Below are positions 17,440-26,546 of a DNA stretch of 64,000 nt, piece after piece (the stretch's first letter is position 1; the number at the start of each line of letters is the position of its first letter). The stretch spans positions 1 through 64,000 of the forward strand of contig JAGYKV010000010.1 in NCBI GenBank assembly GCA_018401415.1, read 5' to 3'. Source of the stretch: Candidatus Nanopelagicales bacterium. Lineage in GTDB: Bacteria; Actinomycetota; Actinomycetes; S36-B12. Below the pieces are notes generated by a model. It was not told the DNA's origin. It was given only the letters and a program-made list of their open reading frames with translations, and ran no database searches. The translations under genes were made by a program, and so were the position numbers.

Positions 17440-18414
17440 CTACTCCGGTGCGGTGAATGTTTGTGTGCGTGTCATTCCTGCAGCGCGGCCTTTGCCTGCA
17501 ACAACCAGTGCCATTTTGCGTGATGCTTCGTCGATCATTTCATCGCCTAACATGGCAGCGCCCTTGGCTCCGCCTGCAGCAGATGTGTAGTAGTCATAAG
17601 CGTCCAGAATCAGTTCGGCTTGGTCGTAGTCCTCTTGCCGAGGCGAATAGATTTCATTGGCGGCCTCGATTTGACCGGGGTGTAACACCCACTTGCCATC
17701 AAAGCCCAACGCCGCCGAACGACCGGCAACACGACGGTAGCCTTCAACGTCTTTGATCTGCAGGTACGGTCCATCGATCGCTTGTTTATCAAATGCCCGG
17801 GCAGCCATCAGAATTCGCATCAAGATGTAGTGATAGGCGTCTCCGGTGTCATAGCCGGGCGGCTGCTCACCCACCACCAAAGACTTCATGTTGATGCTGG
17901 CCATGAAATCAGCCGGACCAAAAATAATGGTCTCCACGCGAGGACTGGCCTGTGCAATAGCATCAACATTGATCAAACCCAGAGCATTCTCAATTTGAGC
18001 TTCAATCCCAATCCGACCCACCTCTAACCCATTAGATTTTTCCAACTGGGTGAGAAGCAGATCAAGGGCAATAATCTGGTCCGCGGTTTGAACCTTGGGC
18101 AACATGATGCAATCAAGATTCGCACCCGCACCTTCAACAACCTCGATCACATCTGCATAGGTCCACTGCGTAGTCCAATCATTCACCCGAACCGAACGCA
18201 CCTTGCCCTCAAAACCACCCTCATTGAGGGTAGCCACAATATTTTTACGAGCCTGAGGTTTCGCCAGCGGAGCCACAGCATCTTCAATATCCATGAAAAC
18301 CTGATCAACCTGCAAACCACGAGCCTTATCGAGCATTTTCTCGCTGCTGCCCGGCACGGCGAGATTTGATCGGCGTGGGCGCAATGCACGTTGCTGTGAA
18401 GTCTCGGTAGCCAT
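17440..18414 (-). CDS. HpcH/HpaI (CitE-like) aldolase, probable malyl-CoA-type lyase
   Basis: The 324-residue TIM-barrel lyase of the CitE/malyl-CoA lyase group has the start RRSNLAVPGSSEKMLDKA, FMDIEDAVAP (metal site), IEAQIENALGL with the metal-binding Glu, FGPADFMASI and GKWVLHPGQIEAANE. This set is typical of L-malyl-CoA/beta-methylmalyl-CoA or citramalyl-CoA lyases. The exact substrate is not decided by sequence. The pairing with an acyl-CoA dehydrogenase points to acyl-CoA breakdown or propionate/glyoxylate handling. Confidence 0.85.
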   Translation of the reverse strand: MATETSQQRALRPRRSNLAVPGSSEKMLDKARGLQVDQVFMDIEDAVAPLAKPQARKNIVATLNEGGFEGKVRSVRVNDWTTQWTYADVIEVVEGAGANLDCIMLPKVQTADQIIALDLLLTQLEKSNGLEVGRIGIEAQIENALGLINVDAIAQASPRVETIIFGPADFMASINMKSLVVGEQPPGYDTGDAYHYILMRILMAARAFDKQAIDGPYLQIKDVEGYRRVAGRSAALGFDGKWVLHPGQIEAANEIYSPRQEDYDQAELILDAYDYYTSAAGGAKGAAMLGDEMIDEASRKMALVVAGKGRAAGMTRTQTFTAPE

Positions 18415-18463
18415 CCCCGAATGCTAGCGATCCGAGAACAGGTGCGCTCCCCGTGATGAACCG

Positions 18464-19747
18464 ATGTGGGGCAAGTCACCCTATGCTCCAACCGTGGATC
18501 AGCGAATAAAACGGGCACGTATTGCCACGATCTACCTTTTCTTCGCTAATGGAATTGCTCTGAGCGCCCTCACCCCGCGATTGGCTGACCTCCAGGGGCA
18601 ACTCTCCATGAGCGATATCTCCCTCGGTGTGGTCCTCAGCGCGGGTGCGGCCGGCGGCCTGCTCCTCGGACCATTTGCGGCAATCGGAATCAAACGTCTC
18701 GGTAGTGGCCCTTTTGCCATGTACTCGTTACTGATCATGCTGCCGCTCCTTCCCTTGGTCGGGATAGCGCCAACAGCCGGCGCACTAGCGCTGGTCATGT
18801 TCGCCATCGGGGCGATTGACTCGGTGCTGGATGCCGCCCAGAATGCCCACGGTCTTGAAGTACAACGAATATATAAGCGATCGATCATTAACAACATGCA
18901 TGCTTTCTGGGCATTGGGCACCGTGGTCGGAGCATTGGTCGGAGCCTTGACCCTGGTACTCGAAATATCACTGGGCTGGACCCTCCTGGGGGTTTCAATC
19001 GTGGGAGTAATTGGAACCCTGATTACATTTAATTGGGTACTTCCGCGTAACTCTGCATCTGGGGTAAACGCTGTAGATCAATCATTTGAGTCCGAAATTG
19101 CCAGTGTGATATCTGCGGACCATTTATCGGCCATCGATCCCTCCTCCATTGCTCCCGCGAGCCGCTTTCCCGGCTGGAAACTCGCTGGACCAACAATGCT
19201 TCCACTCCTGGCATTGGGTGTATTGATTGTTCTTGCGGTTGTCGTTGAAGATGTTCCACAACGGTGGAGTTCCATCTATTTGACCGATATTGGCATGGCT
19301 GTCAACAGTGTTGGTTTCGGTGTCGTGGCGTTCACAATTTCACTCACCATCGGCCGCTTCTTGGGGGATTCCTTTGTGAATCGATTCGGTGAGCGCCTTG
19401 TTGCCCAGGTCAGCATGTCTGTCGTTGCCGTCGTCCTCGCCGCCTCACTATTCGTGGGTAATGGGATTGGTTTCATTGCAGCCTGTGCGGTGGTCGGGTT
19501 TGGCGTTGCCACGTTATTCCCCGCGGCCATGCACGCCGCTACCTACATACCAGGCATCAGTCCCGGCAGCGCCATCACAGCGGTGAGTTGGATGTCCAGA
19601 GCGGGCTTTGTTTTTGCCCCACTACTGGTCGGAATCATTTCGGAAAACTTGGGTACCCCGTGGGGCATTGGCATAGCCGTTATTGCAGCGGTGCTGATCA
19701 TCCCACTGGCACGCTTCCTCCGAAACACCACAGACGCTCAGCATTAA
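18464..19747 (+). CDS. Major facilitator superfamily transporter
   Basis: The 427-residue protein has about twelve hydrophobic segments in two halves, split by a polar loop near residues 200-240. The first segment (IYLFFANGIALSALTPRLADL) and the GR-rich loop TIGRFLGDSFVNRFGERLV in the second half are typical of MFS sugar- or drug-type carriers. The substrate cannot be assigned. The start is ATG 18464; GTG 18494 is an equally plausible start without a visible ribosome-binding site. It is divergent from the lyase gene and convergent with the EamA-like gene, with a five-base gap. Confidence 0.85.
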   Translation: MWGKSPYAPTVDQRIKRARIATIYLFFANGIALSALTPRLADLQGQLSMSDISLGVVLSAGAAGGLLLGPFAAIGIKRLGSGPFAMYSLLIMLPLLPLVGIAPTAGALALVMFAIGAIDSVLDAAQNAHGLEVQRIYKRSIINNMHAFWALGTVVGALVGALTLVLEISLGWTLLGVSIVGVIGTLITFNWVLPRNSASGVNAVDQSFESEIASVISADHLSAIDPSSIAPASRFPGWKLAGPTMLPLLALGVLIVLAVVVEDVPQRWSSIYLTDIGMAVNSVGFGVVAFTISLTIGRFLGDSFVNRFGERLVAQVSMSVVAVVLAASLFVGNGIGFIAACAVVGFGVATLFPAAMHAATYIPGISPGSAITAVSWMSRAGFVFAPLLVGIISENLGTPWGIGIAVIAAVLIIPLARFLRNTTDAQH

Positions 19748-19752
19748 TTTCA

Positions 19753-20703
19753 TTAAATCGGTGATGATTCCAATGGCTCCTTGATTCCCGAACTCGAACG
19801 AATCACAATCACAATGCCCAGCAAAATCATGGCTGCCGCAGGATAAATGGCAACCGGTGGGGTTTGCCCCAGCCACACTGCAGCAACAATCGCCGCGCCT
19901 GGCATCTCCAATAATATTGTGAGTGAAACAAAAGTGGCAGATGAATTTTTCAGCACCTTGTTCATGAGTGTGTGACCCAAGAGTTGCGCTCCGAGGGTAA
20001 TCGCCAAAATCATGAGCCACGCTTCGGCACTGAATCCAACAAGTTCCTGTTGGAAGATCGCCAGTATCGGCAGTACCGTGATTGCTGCGACTCCGTACAG
20101 CAAAAAAGTCATGGTCCCGGTCGATACAGTCTGGCGAACCCGTTCCCCCACCGACACATAAGCTGCGGCGAAGACCGCTCCAGCAAGAGCTAAAAGATCA
20201 CCGATGAGGTGTCTGGAGTCCAGTCGGACATCTACCCCTGTCAAGAAGAGAACACCAGCCAGGGCAATGAAGATTCCAACCCACGCCGCCGGTGCGATTC
20301 GGATTCCACGGGCCCGGGCAATGAATGCGGCCCAGATTGGCTGGGTGGCGACCAAGGCGGTAGATGCCGCAACGGAGGTGAATGCGAGTGAGGGAATCCA
20401 CGTGGCAAAGTGCAAGCCGAGGAATACTCCAGCAACAGCAATTAACTTCAGCTCACGCTTGGTAAGTGCGCCGAGTGACTGACGATTGCGCGCCAACACC
20501 CATATCCCGGTGAGCCCGCTACCAATAATGCACCGCCAAAATGCGATAGCCAAAACGGGTGCAGCGGTCGCCACAATAAATGGACCACTGAGGGCAATGA
20601 ACACAACGGCAACACCCAGTGCCAGCAGGTCACCCGCAGGAGGCGGGCGCAGTGAATCCACCGATTGAAAATTCCCCGGTTGAGGAATGGGTCCCTGCGA
20701 CAT
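19753..20703 (-). CDS. EamA/DMT-family exporter
   Basis: This 316-residue membrane protein has ten hydrophobic segments in two EamA repeats; examples are LALGVAVVFIALSGPFIVAT and, in the second half, SATFVSLTILLEMPGAAIVA. Proteins of this fold export metabolites such as amino acids. ATG 20703 is chosen; the longer frame to 20784 would overlap the divergent MgtE-N gene and adds an arginine-rich stretch unlike the family. Confidence 0.85.
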   Translation of the reverse strand: MSQGPIPQPGNFQSVDSLRPPPAGDLLALGVAVVFIALSGPFIVATAAPVLAIAFWRCIIGSGLTGIWVLARNRQSLGALTKRELKLIAVAGVFLGLHFATWIPSLAFTSVAASTALVATQPIWAAFIARARGIRIAPAAWVGIFIALAGVLFLTGVDVRLDSRHLIGDLLALAGAVFAAAYVSVGERVRQTVSTGTMTFLLYGVAAITVLPILAIFQQELVGFSAEAWLMILAITLGAQLLGHTLMNKVLKNSSATFVSLTILLEMPGAAIVAAVWLGQTPPVAIYPAAAMILLGIVIVIRSSSGIKEPLESSPI

Positions 20704-20774
20704 AGGCGAAGCCTGCCGTAGGTGCCGCGCGCGAGGTGGTCGGGATACCCGAGGGAAGGCGGTAGCCTTCCCAC

Positions 20775-22007
20775 GTGAGCGCAAATGCCCTAGTTTTTCT
20801 CGCCCACCTCAACGGGTTGGGCGTCTTCGACCCCATGGGTGACCACATGGGCAGGGTTCGCGATGCCACCATGGTTCTTCGATCCGGCGCCAACGCTCCG
20901 CGCCTGACCGGGTTGGTCATTGAAGTCCCCCCACGCAGACGCATTTTTGTTCCCATGACAAAAGTGACCGCCATTGACTCCGGGCAAATAATTGTGAGCG
21001 GAATGGTGAACCTGCGCCGATTCGAACAACGTCGCAATGAAACGCTGGTCACCGCCGAGTTACTGGATCGCACCGTGACACTCATCGGTTCCAATGAAAC
21101 GGTCACCATTGAAGACATCGGTGTCGAGCAGTCACGCAATCGTGAATGGCTCGTGGACAAGTTATTCGTTCGGCGAGCTCCAACAGGCTTTCGCCGACGG
21201 AGTGAAAAAATGATTGTGGATTGGAACTCCGTGACCGGCCTCTCACTTCCCAATCACGATCAACCAGCCGAACAACTTCTGGCAACCATGGACTCCCTGA
21301 GACCGGCCGATGTCGCCGCGATGCTGCATGAACTTTCCCCCAAGCGCCGGCTGGAGATTGCCCGCGAATTAGATGATCAACGACTGGCCGATGTCCTCGA
21401 GGAACTTCCCGATCAGGATCAGATCGAAATTCTCGAGACGCTGGAGGCCGAACGCGCTGCAGATGTCCTTGAGGAAATGGATCCTGACGACGCCGCGGAT
21501 CTCATCTCCGAATTACCGCCAGAGCGCGCCGAAGCCCTGCTAGGTCGGATGGAGCCCGATGAAGCCGATGACATTCGCCGATTACTCACCTACGACGATT
21601 TTTCCGCGGGTGGCATGATGACCAGCGAACCGATTGTCATGGCCCCCGATGAAACCGTGGCCGATGCCCTCGCCCGAATTCGTAACCCGGAACTTTCACC
21701 AGCATTGGCGTCCCAGGTGTATGTGTGTCGGCAGCCCACCGAGACTCCCACCGGCAAGTACCTCGGCGTCTGCCACTTTCAACGACTCCTTCGGGAGCCA
21801 CCATCTTCACTTGTCTCTTCGATTATCGATACATCCATTGAGCCGATGCGACCTGACACGCCACTCTCTGATCTCACCCGCAGCTTTGCCGCCTACAACT
21901 TGGTGGCACTACCCGTGGTAGACGAAAGTGGATCACTTGTTGGCGCAGTGACATTCGATGACCTCGTTGACCACATGCTTCCAGAAGGCTGGCGGGAAAA
22001 TGCCTGA
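20775..22007 (+). CDS. Soluble MgtE N-domain/CBS protein with PRC-barrel-like N-terminus
   Basis: The 410-residue protein has no membrane segment. The order is: two PRC-barrel-like beta regions (about 1-150; GLGVFDPMGDHMGRVRDATM), an acidic MgtE-N superhelical region built of LEELPDQDQIEILE and EEMDPDDAADLISELP-like helices (about 170-280), and a CBS pair (MMTSEPIVMAPDETVADALA, then NLVALPVVDESGSLVGAVTF). It resembles Rv1232c. In MgtE transporters these domains sense magnesium, so a magnesium- or nucleotide-sensing regulatory role is likely, but the transport domain is missing. The start is GTG 20775. It is coupled to the next gene by an eight-base overlap. Confidence 0.85.
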   Translation: MSANALVFLAHLNGLGVFDPMGDHMGRVRDATMVLRSGANAPRLTGLVIEVPPRRRIFVPMTKVTAIDSGQIIVSGMVNLRRFEQRRNETLVTAELLDRTVTLIGSNETVTIEDIGVEQSRNREWLVDKLFVRRAPTGFRRRSEKMIVDWNSVTGLSLPNHDQPAEQLLATMDSLRPADVAAMLHELSPKRRLEIARELDDQRLADVLEELPDQDQIEILETLEAERAADVLEEMDPDDAADLISELPPERAEALLGRMEPDEADDIRRLLTYDDFSAGGMMTSEPIVMAPDETVADALARIRNPELSPALASQVYVCRQPTETPTGKYLGVCHFQRLLREPPSSLVSSIIDTSIEPMRPDTPLSDLTRSFAAYNLVALPVVDESGSLVGAVTFDDLVDHMLPEGWRENA

Positions 22008-22554
22008 GTCAAAGCCAAAACAGCCTCGCAATACTCGACTCGACCAACCCTTGGATCGGAGTCGCGGTCGCCGACCGAATTACGATCCGGAAAAATTCGG
22101 GCGGTTATCAGAGCGCGTTGCCCGGCATATCGGGTCTTGGGTATTCATTGCTTGGATGACGGCTGTCGTTATCGCCTGGGTCAGTTGGAATGTCTTTGCT
22201 CCGGAGCAATGGAAACCGGATGCATATCCCTTTATCTTCTTGACGCTGCTCTTATCTCTGCAGGCTTCATATGCAGCTCCGTTAATTCTTTTGGCTCAAA
22301 ACAGGCAGATGGACAGAGATCGGGTGCAATTCCAAGAAGACCGTAACCGCAATGAGCGTATCTTGGCCGACAGCGACTACCTTGCTCGGGAAATCTCAGA
22401 CCTGCGCAATGCCATGGGTGAAGTAGCAACTCGAGATTTTTTGCGTGGCGAATTACGCGACCTGCTTGAAGAAATAAATGATCGACTTGCTCGAATCGAG
22501 GAAACTTCGGAACCACAGGGTGACGCAGATGCCGGGGGTACCAACCCCCGATAG
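22000..22554 (+). CDS. DUF1003 membrane protein
   Basis: This 184-residue protein has two membrane segments (about residues 44-66 and 75-98) and a polar C-terminal coiled region; the stretch WNVFAPEQWKPDAYPFIFLT and the following segment are DUF1003 hallmarks. The function is unknown. ATG 22000 with GAAGGCTGGCGGG upstream is chosen rather than 21958, which lies inside the preceding gene. It is cotranslated with the MgtE-N/CBS gene, and this pair lies next to mrp in many actinobacteria. Confidence 0.88.
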   Translation: MPESKPKQPRNTRLDQPLDRSRGRRPNYDPEKFGRLSERVARHIGSWVFIAWMTAVVIAWVSWNVFAPEQWKPDAYPFIFLTLLLSLQASYAAPLILLAQNRQMDRDRVQFQEDRNRNERILADSDYLAREISDLRNAMGEVATRDFLRGELRDLLEEINDRLARIEETSEPQGDADAGGTNPR

Positions 22555-22563
22555 CATCAGGAC

Positions 22564-23733
22564 ATGGCATTCACTCGCACGCAATCATCTGATTCATCTG
22601 TGTCCATTGACGAAGTTAATGCCGCACTCGCCACCGTGAACGACCCGGAAATCCATCGCCCCATCACGGAGATCGGCATGGTGAAGGGCGTTGATATTCG
22701 TAAGGGTGGCGTGGTTGAGGTGGGCGTGTTCCTGACCGTCTCAGGCTGCCCCATGAAGTCCACGATTATTGACCGCGTCACCGATGCTGTGATGAAGGTC
22801 GGCGGTGTGACAAAAGTCAGTGTCGAACTCGATGTCATGAATGACGAACAACGCGCCAACATGAAACAGATTCTTCGTGGTGGTAGACCCGATAAAGAAA
22901 ATCCCTTTAGTAAACCGGGATCGCTCACCAAGATTTATGCAATCGCTTCCGGTAAGGGTGGTGTGGGCAAGTCCTCAATTACAGCCAACTTGGCCGTTTC
23001 CCTCGCTCAACAAGGCTTCTCGGTTGGTCTACTCGATGCCGATGTCTACGGACACTCCATTCCTCGAATGCTCAATGCCATGGCACCGCCGACCATGGTG
23101 GAGGGTCTGATCATGCCGCCACAAGGCTATGGCGTCCGCGTGATATCCATGTTGCCATTTAAACCGGGTGGCATTGAGCAGCCGGTCGCTTTCCGGGGAC
23201 CCATGTTGCACCGGGCACTCGAGCAATTTCTTTCCGATGTGTGGTGGGGGGACTTGGATTACCTCCTCCTCGATCTTCCACCAGGCACCGGCGATATCGC
23301 CATGTCCACCGCCCAACTCCTGCCACATGCTGAGATCGTGGTCGTCACAACCCCGCAACGTGGGGCAGCCGATGTGGCAATTCGCGCGGGGACCCTAGCG
23401 ATCCAGACTCATCAGAAAGTTTTGGGCGTGATTGAAAACATGAGTGCATTCCCCTGTCCACACTGTGGTGAACCACTCGATCTCTTTGGTGCCGGAGGTG
23501 GTCAACTCGTTGCGGATGGCTTGAGCAAGGCATTTGGATCCGAGATTCCACTGATGGGCAAGATCCCATTCGATGTTCGTCTGCGTGAGGGTGGCGACAG
23601 TGGCGAGCCACTCGTGGTGGCATTCCCCGATTCACCCGCTGGTGCTGAAATCATTTCGATTGCAGGTGCCCTGGCAACCACACCACGTGGACTTGCCGGA
23701 ATGTCTCTGAACATTTCCCCTGCTGGCCGGTAG
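22564..23733 (+). CDS. mrp: Mrp/ApbC-type iron-sulfur cluster carrier ATPase
   Basis: This P-loop carrier delivers Fe-S clusters to apoproteins. The 389-residue protein has an N-terminal DUF59/MIP18-like domain (about 10-95), the deviant Walker A motif GKGGVGKSS (near 133-141), a DLPPGTGD Walker B region, and the cluster-binding CPHC near residue 300. The order MgtE-N, DUF1003, mrp is that of M. tuberculosis Rv1232c-Rv1229c. It is convergent with tatB. Confidence 0.94.
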   Translation: MAFTRTQSSDSSVSIDEVNAALATVNDPEIHRPITEIGMVKGVDIRKGGVVEVGVFLTVSGCPMKSTIIDRVTDAVMKVGGVTKVSVELDVMNDEQRANMKQILRGGRPDKENPFSKPGSLTKIYAIASGKGGVGKSSITANLAVSLAQQGFSVGLLDADVYGHSIPRMLNAMAPPTMVEGLIMPPQGYGVRVISMLPFKPGGIEQPVAFRGPMLHRALEQFLSDVWWGDLDYLLLDLPPGTGDIAMSTAQLLPHAEIVVVTTPQRGAADVAIRAGTLAIQTHQKVLGVIENMSAFPCPHCGEPLDLFGAGGGQLVADGLSKAFGSEIPLMGKIPFDVRLREGGDSGEPLVVAFPDSPAGAEIISIAGALATTPRGLAGMSLNISPAGR

Positions 23734-23760
23734 AACAAAGTCCTTCACCGGCAATGAACA

Positions 23761-24083
23761 CTATGTCGCGTCGGGATCGAAGGCCGGTGGCTTTTTATTG
23801 GTTGCCGAGTCTGAGGGTGACGGTTGCTCGGGGTCTTCGCTGAAAATTGAGGAGGCAAGTTTTCGGGGATGGTAATCGGCAAGACCTTTAACGGAATTGA
23901 TCGTGTCCTTGAAATCACCGCCCGCGGAATCGGCTAGATCCTTGCGGGCCGTGACGGCCATACCCCTAATGTGTTTGAGCCACTTCGAGGCATCGGCTGC
24001 TGCTCGCGGTAGTTTTCGGGGCCGAACACCAGCAAACCAATAACCCCGAGAGCAATGAGCTCACCGACCCCAATGTCAAACAT
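23761..24083 (-). CDS. tatB: Sec-independent translocase subunit TatB, interrupted by a one-base frameshift
   Basis: TatB and TatC form the receptor for twin-arginine signal peptides. The start MFDIGVGELIALGVIGLLVFGPE is the normal TatB membrane helix. After GPE the frame changes: the written frame runs to a stop in PSRPARI, whereas the TatB amphipathic helix (LPRAAADASKWLKHIRGMAV, then TARKDLADSAGG) continues one frame over to 23761. One missing base in the run TTTT at 24013-24016 (AAAA on the minus strand) explains it. Corrected length is 107 residues with a Pro/Ser-rich tail. The neighbour htrA is as in mycobacteria. Confidence 0.82.
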
Positions 24084-24131
24084 GCTCCTAGGCTACGCCT
24101 CTGGATCAATCAATGCTGATGTGGTACCGGG

Positions 24132-25378
24132 TCAGCCGATGTCGGTGGAGGAACCCAGAACCAAGGTCACGTTCAGCGGCTGACCATTGCGCGTGATCGC
24201 CACTTCCACACTCTCACCAGGGTCATAACTACGAATTCCCACAACCAGTTCCGTGGAGTTTGCCACCTGGCGACCATTGAGTTCCGTGATGACATCGCCC
24301 ACTCGGATACCCGCCGCCTCGGCCGGGCCGCCCGAAGTCAACTCACTCACTTCGGCACCTTCACCGGAAAACGCCCGGGTAAGAATCACGCCAATAATGG
24401 GGGTACTGGACTCGCCCGTGGCAATGATTTCTTCTGCGATTCTCTTCGCGCTATTAATGGGAATCGCAAAACCCAATCCAATGGAGCCCGCCTCCGCATT
24501 TAAGGCACCGGCAAGTGTGGCAATGGCGGAATTGACCCCGATAACTCGCCCAGCACCGTCAAGAAGTGGTCCCCCTGAGTTGCCAGGGTTGATTGCGGCA
24601 TCGGTTTGAACCGCATTGATAAATGCGAGATCACCGCCTCTGCCGGCCGTTACCGGACGATTTAATGAACTAATTATCCCTGAGGTGACGGTGCCGTTGA
24701 GACCAAGTGGGGCACCGATCGCAATGACAAGCTCCCCAACTTTGACTTGATCGGAGTCACCGAGTACCGCAGTCGGAAGACCTTTTTTCGCGACCTTGAG
24801 AACTGCCAGGTCATAGGAGGTGTTTCGACCAACGATTTTGGCCGTCGCTTCGTCGCCATTATCAAAAACAACGGTGAGTTCCCCACCATTTGCGGCAGGA
24901 GCGGCAACGTGGTTATTGGTCAAAATATAGCCATCGGATTGAACAATGAATCCCGATCCGCTCCCGGATTCGTCACCCGCTTCAATCAAAATCGATACAA
25001 CACTGGGCAACACTGCTTCGGCAATGTCCGCGATACTCGATGATTCTTGGTTAATTACTTCACTGACCTGAGGCAGTTCCACGATGCTGTCTGGCAGTGC
25101 AGTTGTCGAATCGATACTCCGACCAACCAGATAGCCGCCAAGACCCGCGACGCCGCCAACAATTAGCGCGGTCACCGCCGCAACAACGATCGTGCCCAAG
25201 ACACCGGGTCCACTTTTTTAGGTGGAGAGGACGCGGCAGGGGGCGCGGGTAGTGGTGGGGCAACAACATTTGGCGCAACATAATTCGGGCTAATGACCGG
25301 CTCGCGTGGCTCGAACGGCGACGGACCGGTGAGTTCTGTGGGAGCGTTATCGGGGTCACTCGATGGGGCTTCCGCCAT
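24132..25378 (-). CDS. htrA: HtrA/DegP-like membrane serine protease, interrupted by a one-base frameshift
   Basis: This envelope stress protease consists of a Pro-rich cytosolic N-terminus (about 60 residues, starting MAEAPSSDPDNAP), one membrane segment, a trypsin-like domain and a PDZ domain. The two parts lie in different frames; adding one base to the T6 run at 25214-25219 (A6 on the minus strand) gives one 415-residue protein. In that numbering the triad is about H157 (LTNNHVA), D190 (SYDLAVLKV) and S268 (NPGNSGGPL), and PDZ spans about 325-405. As written, only a membrane-anchored protease starting around 25199 would be made. In mycobacteria sigE and rseA precede htrA; here they are absent. 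Confidence 0.85.
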
Positions 25379-25537
25379 GGCGCACCCCTTTACCTGTTGT
25401 AGTGGCTCCCTCGAAGAGATTCGCGCTCACTCTTAACTCCGGCTCACTAGTAATTCAGATCCTACCCCGCGGCACCAGTAGACTCACACGCGTAATCGCT
25501 AACACCACCACCCAATGTTTTGACGAGGAGCACCACC

Positions 25538-26194
25538 ATGGGAGCGACCATTGACTCAGCAGTTATTGCCTACGCAGAAGACTTTCTCGATGATCTAGAC
25601 CGTGAGCAGCCAAGTCTCATGCGCTCAGCCCATGACAGAGCTCTGGATCTGGGAATTGGCAGCCTCAGCAATCAAAGTTCTTCACTCCTTGAACTACTGG
25701 CTGCATCAATTCAGGCTCAAGCGGTGATTGAGGTGGGTACCGGTGTGGGTGTGTCTGGAGCCGCCATCTTGGCGGGCATGACCCCCGGCGGTGTGCTCAC
25801 CAGCATTGACCTCGAGGCGGAATACCAACGCTATGCCCGTGAATTATTCGAGTCCCTTGGCCATTCCCACCAGCGCACCCGACTCATTGCCGGCCGCGCA
25901 CTCGATGTTCTCCCACGTTTCTCCGATGGCGCCTACGACATGGTGGTCGTCGATTCGGATCCGTCTGAGTTCCCTGCGATCCTGCATCAAGCCAAACGCC
26001 TGCTGCGTATTGGTGGGCTCGTGGTGTTTAACTCAGTTTTCGACTCAGGTATGGCTGACCCATCGGTGCGCGATTTTGAAGCCATCGCAGTTCGGGACTG
26101 TGCCACCGCACTGCGCAATGACGATGACTGGCTGCCCGCACTCCTCACTGTCGGCCAAGGCATGTTGTTGGGATCGCTGCGGGCGCGAGATTGA
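25538..26194 (+). CDS. O-methyltransferase (Rv1220c type)
   Basis: This 218-residue SAM-dependent methyltransferase belongs to the caffeoyl-CoA OMT-like family. SAM motif I is visible as VIEVGTGVGVSGAAILAGM (near 65-83), followed by LTSIDLEAEYQRYA and DMVVVDSDPSEFPAILHQAK with the metal/acid region. The substrate is unknown. ATG 25538 follows a strong GAGGAG site. It lies opposite htrA, as Rv1220c does in M. tuberculosis, but without sigE and rseA in between. A perfect inverted repeat follows its stop. Confidence 0.88.
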   Translation: MGATIDSAVIAYAEDFLDDLDREQPSLMRSAHDRALDLGIGSLSNQSSSLLELLAASIQAQAVIEVGTGVGVSGAAILAGMTPGGVLTSIDLEAEYQRYARELFESLGHSHQRTRLIAGRALDVLPRFSDGAYDMVVVDSDPSEFPAILHQAKRLLRIGGLVVFNSVFDSGMADPSVRDFEAIAVRDCATALRNDDDWLPALLTVGQGMLLGSLRARD

Positions 26195-26224
26195 AAAATT
26201 CCCGCCCTTCATCGGGGCGGGAAT
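26193..26224 (-). terminator. Rho-independent terminator, minus strand
   Basis: ATTCCCGCCC (26198-26207) and GGGCGGGAAT (26215-26224) form a perfect 10-base stem with a 7-base loop. On the minus strand it is followed by TTTTT, so it ends the DUF3117 transcript. On the plus strand the stem follows the methyltransferase stop and could also help there, although no T-run follows. Confidence 0.85.
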
Positions 26225-26260
26225 ATCAAAGTGAAGTGCCAAAGCTAATTCTTAGAGTCC

Positions 26261-26428
26261 TTATGCGAATACTTCGAGGAGCTTAGCTCCAAGTTCCTTT
26301 GCTTCGTCTGCCTTCAACTCAACTACCAGACGACCTCCGCCTTCCAGTGGAACCCGCATGACGTAGCTGCGGCCTTCCTTGGTGACCTCCATTGGTCCGT
26401 CGCCGGTTCGTGGCTTCATCGCGGCCAT
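26261..26428 (-). CDS. DUF3117 small protein
   Basis: This 55-residue protein is of the conserved actinobacterial DUF3117 type: MAAMKPRTGDGPMEVTKEGR, then MRVPLEGGGRLVVELKADEA. The function is unknown. ATG 26428 is chosen because GGAAGGGG lies just upstream and the length equals the family length; the longer frame to 26530 is not conserved. It is followed by a strong terminator. Confidence 0.93.
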   Translation of the reverse strand: MAAMKPRTGDGPMEVTKEGRSYVMRVPLEGGGRLVVELKADEAKELGAKLLEVFA

Positions 26429-26546
26429 GTGGCGTCCCCTTCCAGCAAATTCATGAGGCAGATTGTGCGCCGGTTGCGCTGCTGTGCCTGCGGCCATTAT
26501 TCCGTAGGCGCCCGCGTGGTGATCCGCCACCCTCTATTTGCCCGAA

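Noticed and set aside
20704..20784. Longer N-terminus of the EamA-like protein
   Set aside because: It is rich in Arg/Pro, unlike the family, and would overlap the divergent gene's start.
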